13,319 bases of DNA. Origin: an uncultured Pseudomonadota bacterium (GTDB lineage Bacteria; Pseudomonadota; Alphaproteobacteria; CACZRW01). The notes below the pieces were generated by a model. That model worked only from the letters and a program-made list of their open reading frames with translations. It did no database searches and had not been told where the DNA came from. Shown one piece after another: positions 11,055-13,319 of this stretch. Where the stretch lies: the NCBI GenBank assembly GCA_902783675.1, contig CACZRW010000058.1, positions 1 through 13,319 of the forward strand, in the 5' to 3' direction. Positions within the stretch are counted from its first letter, which is position 1, and every line of letters starts with the position of its first letter. Both the position numbers and the translations under genes were made by a program.

Positions 11055-12503
11055 ATGTCTTTTAAAGAACTGGGATTAAGCGACTTAACTCTTAAAGCCA
11101 TTACCGAATTGGGATACACCGAACCTACGCCTGTTCAAAAGCTGACCATACCTCATGTGCTTAAAGGCAGTGATGTTGTCGGTATTGCGCAAACAGGCAC
11201 GGGCAAGACCGCATCGTTCGCCTTACCCATGCTGGACATCTTATCCAGCGGCAAGGCAAAGGCAAGAATGCCGCGCTCGCTTATCCTTGCCCCGACGCGC
11301 GAACTTGCCACGCAAATCGGCGAGAACTTCGTAAAATACGGCAAGTATCATAAGATAAGTATGGCCTTGCTGATTGGCGGAGAGTCCGTTGCCGAGCAAA
11401 AGAAAATCCTCTCCACGGGCGTTGATGTGCTTATCGCCACTCCCGGTCGCATGATAGACATGTTTGAGCGCGGGCAAATCATTATGACCGGCATAAAAAT
11501 GGTCGTGATTGATGAAGCCGACAGAATGCTGGATATGGGTTTTATCCCCGATGTAAAGAAGATTCTTTCGTGGGTAAAGACCACTCGCCAAGTCTTACTT
11601 TTTTCCGCCACCATGGATAAGGAAATAAAAGAGATTGCCGAAAAGTTTATGACTTTCCCGAAAGAGGTTTTCGCCTCAAGCCCTTCAACCGCGGCAAAGA
11701 CCGTCAATCACACGGTGGTTTATACCGCTGACGCCACCAAAAAGCGCAGGATTCTTTGCGACATTATCAACAGCGAAGACATCAAAAACGCCATGATTTT
11801 CTGCAACAAAAAGCGCGAAGTATCCAGCCTTTACAATGTGTTAAGGGACAAGCACTACAGCGTTTGCCAGTTCCATGGGGACATGAACCAACACATTCGC
11901 ACCGCTACGATTGAAGCCTTTAAAAACGGGGATTTTGAGCTGTTCGTATGCTCGGACGCCGCGGCAAGAGGGCTTGACCTGCCCGATGTGTCGCATGTTT
12001 TCCTTTACGATGCTCCCTATAAGCCCGAGGATTATGTCCACCGTATCGGCAGAACGGGCAGGGCGGGCAAGGAAGGAAAGGCCTTTACGCTTATAAGTGA
12101 TGACGACTTTAAAGCTCTTGCCGCCGTTGAAAAGAACTTGGGACGTCCCGTAATTTTGAACAAGGACTTCGGCGACCCCTCGCTTTATAACGAAAGAAAG
12201 GTCCTCGCCGCCAAGAGCAAGTTCATTTCCAAAATCAATCCCAACAAGCACAAACCAAAGCCCCCGACCTTATCCAAGCTTGAAAGAGAAAGACAGGAGA
12301 AAGAGGAAAAGCTAAGGAAGGAAGAGCTTGCGCGCGCCGAAGAGCAAAGGCAACTGCGCGAGGCAAATCCTTATATGAGCCCTCGTCGTCCCGCCGCAGA
12401 TCAGCATAAGCATAAAAAAGGCGCGTCCGACAAAGGGCGCACCAAGGATAAAGTCGCTTTCGGCGAACACATGCCCGCCTTTTTCGGTATTAAGATAAAA
12501 TAG
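11055..12503 (+). CDS. rhlE: DEAD-box ATP-dependent RNA helicase, RhlE type
   Basis: RNA-unwinding ATPase for ribosome assembly and RNA decay in the cytoplasm. All motifs are seen over 482 aa: F3 and Q28 of the Q motif, AQTGTGKT (45-52), PTREL (80-84), GG (108-109), TPGR (129-132), DEAD (153-156), SAT (184-186), ARGLD (304-308) and HRIGRTGR (329-336). After about residue 385 comes a basic, charged tail with a predicted helix (LERERQEKEEKLRKEEL) for RNA binding. It closes with GEHMPAFFGIK, similar to the short G(D)(H/D)VPAF element at the end of many alphaproteobacterial homologues. The frame is open from a TTG at 11037, but ATG 11055 with AGGA upstream gives the standard MSFKELGL start. It heads a plus-strand run with the esterase and purB. 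Confidence 0.95.
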   Translation: MSFKELGLSDLTLKAITELGYTEPTPVQKLTIPHVLKGSDVVGIAQTGTGKTASFALPMLDILSSGKAKARMPRSLILAPTRELATQIGENFVKYGKYHKISMALLIGGESVAEQKKILSTGVDVLIATPGRMIDMFERGQIIMTGIKMVVIDEADRMLDMGFIPDVKKILSWVKTTRQVLLFSATMDKEIKEIAEKFMTFPKEVFASSPSTAAKTVNHTVVYTADATKKRRILCDIINSEDIKNAMIFCNKKREVSSLYNVLRDKHYSVCQFHGDMNQHIRTATIEAFKNGDFELFVCSDAAARGLDLPDVSHVFLYDAPYKPEDYVHRIGRTGRAGKEGKAFTLISDDDFKALAAVEKNLGRPVILNKDFGDPSLYNERKVLAAKSKFISKINPNKHKPKPPTLSKLERERQEKEEKLRKEELARAEEQRQLREANPYMSPRRPAADQHKHKKGASDKGRTKDKVAFGEHMPAFFGIKIK

Positions 12504-12526
12504 CCCGCTTTGATAAGGGAAAAGAC

Positions 12527-13207
12527 ATGCAAGACTTTGACTTAAAGACCTTTATTCCCGAAAAAGCAGACTCGGCGGTAATTCTCCTGCACGGCTTCGG
12601 TGCTCGTGGCGACGACATGGCTTGGCTTGTTCCCTGCTTTGCCCCAGCTTTCCCAACCACGGCGTTTTATTGCCCGACCGCCCCCGAGCCCGTTCCCGAT
12701 TACCCCATGGGCTACCAGTGGTTTTCGCTTGCAGAGGAATTGCAAAGGCTGGAAAGAGCGGACCTCCGTGACTTTGACGACATGTGCTTTTCCATGATGA
12801 CCAAGGCAAGACCCGCTGTCAGGCTTATAAAAAGCCTTATGGATAAGATAGAAGCTACCCACCATATCGGGCAGGATAAAATCGTCCTCGCCGGCTTTTC
12901 CCAAGGCGGACAGCTTGCCCTGCAAACGGGCTTGACCCTTGCCCCCGCGGTTGCGGGGATAATAAGCTTTTCCGGCGTTATCGGGCTTTTAAAGAAAGAT
13001 GAGATAAAGTCCAGGCCGCCTATCTTAATGACCCACGGCACCGACGACGCCACGCTGCCCTTTGCCGCTCACGAAGCCGCGGCGGCAGTTCTAAAGTCCA
13101 TTGGCGCTGATGTAACCGATGTCGTGTTAAAAGGCGAAGGCCACACCATCAGCGACGAAGCCGTCGCCGCCGCAACGGGCTTTTTACAAAAGCATTTGCA
13201 AAGATAA
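12527..13207 (+). CDS. Carboxylesterase / acyl-protein thioesterase-type alpha/beta hydrolase
   Basis: A 226-aa serine hydrolase of the phospholipase/carboxylesterase family (Abhydrolase_2; relatives include YpfH and EstB). The fold markers are AVILLHGFGARGDD (oxyanion loop, 17-30), CPTAPEP (49-55), the nucleophile elbow GFSQGG with S125, the acid loop HGTDDATLP with D174, and GEGHTIS with H206. The full catalytic triad is present and the length is normal. No signal peptide, so cytoplasmic; likely substrates are short-chain acyl esters or thioesters, but this cannot be read from sequence. AAGGGA lies six bases before the ATG. It sits 23 bp after rhlE and 17 bp before purB, all in one direction, so co-transcription is plausible. 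Confidence 0.92.
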   Translation: MQDFDLKTFIPEKADSAVILLHGFGARGDDMAWLVPCFAPAFPTTAFYCPTAPEPVPDYPMGYQWFSLAEELQRLERADLRDFDDMCFSMMTKARPAVRLIKSLMDKIEATHHIGQDKIVLAGFSQGGQLALQTGLTLAPAVAGIISFSGVIGLLKKDEIKSRPPILMTHGTDDATLPFAAHEAAAAVLKSIGADVTDVVLKGEGHTISDEAVAAATGFLQKHLQR

Positions 13208-13224
13208 GGAAAAAGGAAAATAAG

Positions 13225-13319
13225 ATGATACCCAGATACTCCCGCCCCGAAATGAGCTCTGTTTGGTCCGAAGAAAACTTCTTTGACTTATGCTTCAAGA
13301 TTGAGGCCTACGCGACCGA
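13225..13319 (+). CDS. purB: Adenylosuccinate lyase (partial, N-terminal 31 residues)
   Basis: Catalyses two steps of purine synthesis: SAICAR to AICAR plus fumarate, and adenylosuccinate to AMP plus fumarate. Only the start is in the window: MIPRYSRPEMSSVW followed by SEENFFDLCFKIEAYAT. The opening (I-P-R-Y-S-R-P-E-M, then W...N.F..W..IE in most members) is the highly conserved N-terminus of bacterial PurB. AAGGAAAA lies upstream of the ATG at suitable distance, 17 bp after the esterase stop. The gene runs off the right edge, so the catalytic signature cannot be checked. Confidence 0.92.
   Translation, partial: MIPRYSRPEMSSVWSEENFFDLCFKIEAYAT

Noticed and set aside
11841..12251. A 136-codon open frame on minus inside rhlE
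   Set aside because: It overlaps helicase motifs V and VI, which are clearly coded on plus; a shadow frame.
1..13319. Search for CRISPR arrays, insertion sequences, tRNA/rRNA genes and phage genes
   Set aside because: No repeat-spacer pattern, transposase, terminal inverted repeats or recognisable tRNA arms were seen; the window is densely coded by chromosomal genes.

Overview
The window reads as a compact chromosomal segment of an alphaproteobacterium. The best evidence is the block dksA, maf, rng (RNase E/G family), yacG, which is a typical alphaproteobacterial arrangement. Supporting signs are a DksA with the C..T/S..A remnant zinc finger common in that class, an xthA/dgt neighbourhood, and fliF, fliG, (fliH), fliN encoded in the order known from Caulobacter-like genomes. 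Rubrerythrin suggests life with little oxygen. Short proteins, tight spacing and moderate GC fit a small-genome or host-associated lineage, possibly an uncultured gut alphaproteobacterium. That last placement is inference.

Layout. Positions 1-535 (minus) hold the first two thirds of xthA. A secreted HEDTH-motif protein (586-1272) and dgt (1302-2510) follow on plus. Rubrerythrin (2532-3104, minus) converges on dgt and diverges from an unrecognised 116-aa cytoplasmic protein (3327-3677). A minus-strand operon spans 7165 down to 3722: a fliF-fliG fusion, a very small FliH-like protein, fliN, and a MinD/FlhG-like protein whose P-loop is gone. Upstream on the same strand is a family-3-like periplasmic binding protein (7263-8138). 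From 8283 the plus strand carries dksA, maf, rng and yacG. A small exported protein (10518-10925, minus) separates these from a plus-strand run of DEAD-box helicase rhlE, a carboxylesterase/acyl-thioesterase-type hydrolase, and the first 31 codons of purB at the window edge.

How the genes fit together. Housekeeping nucleic-acid functions dominate: DNA repair (xthA), dNTP pool control (dgt), nucleotide sanitation (maf), RNA processing (rng, rhlE), gyrase inhibition (yacG), transcription control (dksA) and purine synthesis (purB). The unusual part is the flagellar switch/MS-ring operon. The MS-ring protein has lost its first two periplasmic ring-building domains, is covalently joined to the rotor protein FliG, and is followed by shortened or degenerate FliH and FlhG-like partners. 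This looks like a streamlined flagellar base that differs from the textbook design. Whether it drives motility, secretion only, or is decaying cannot be decided from this window.
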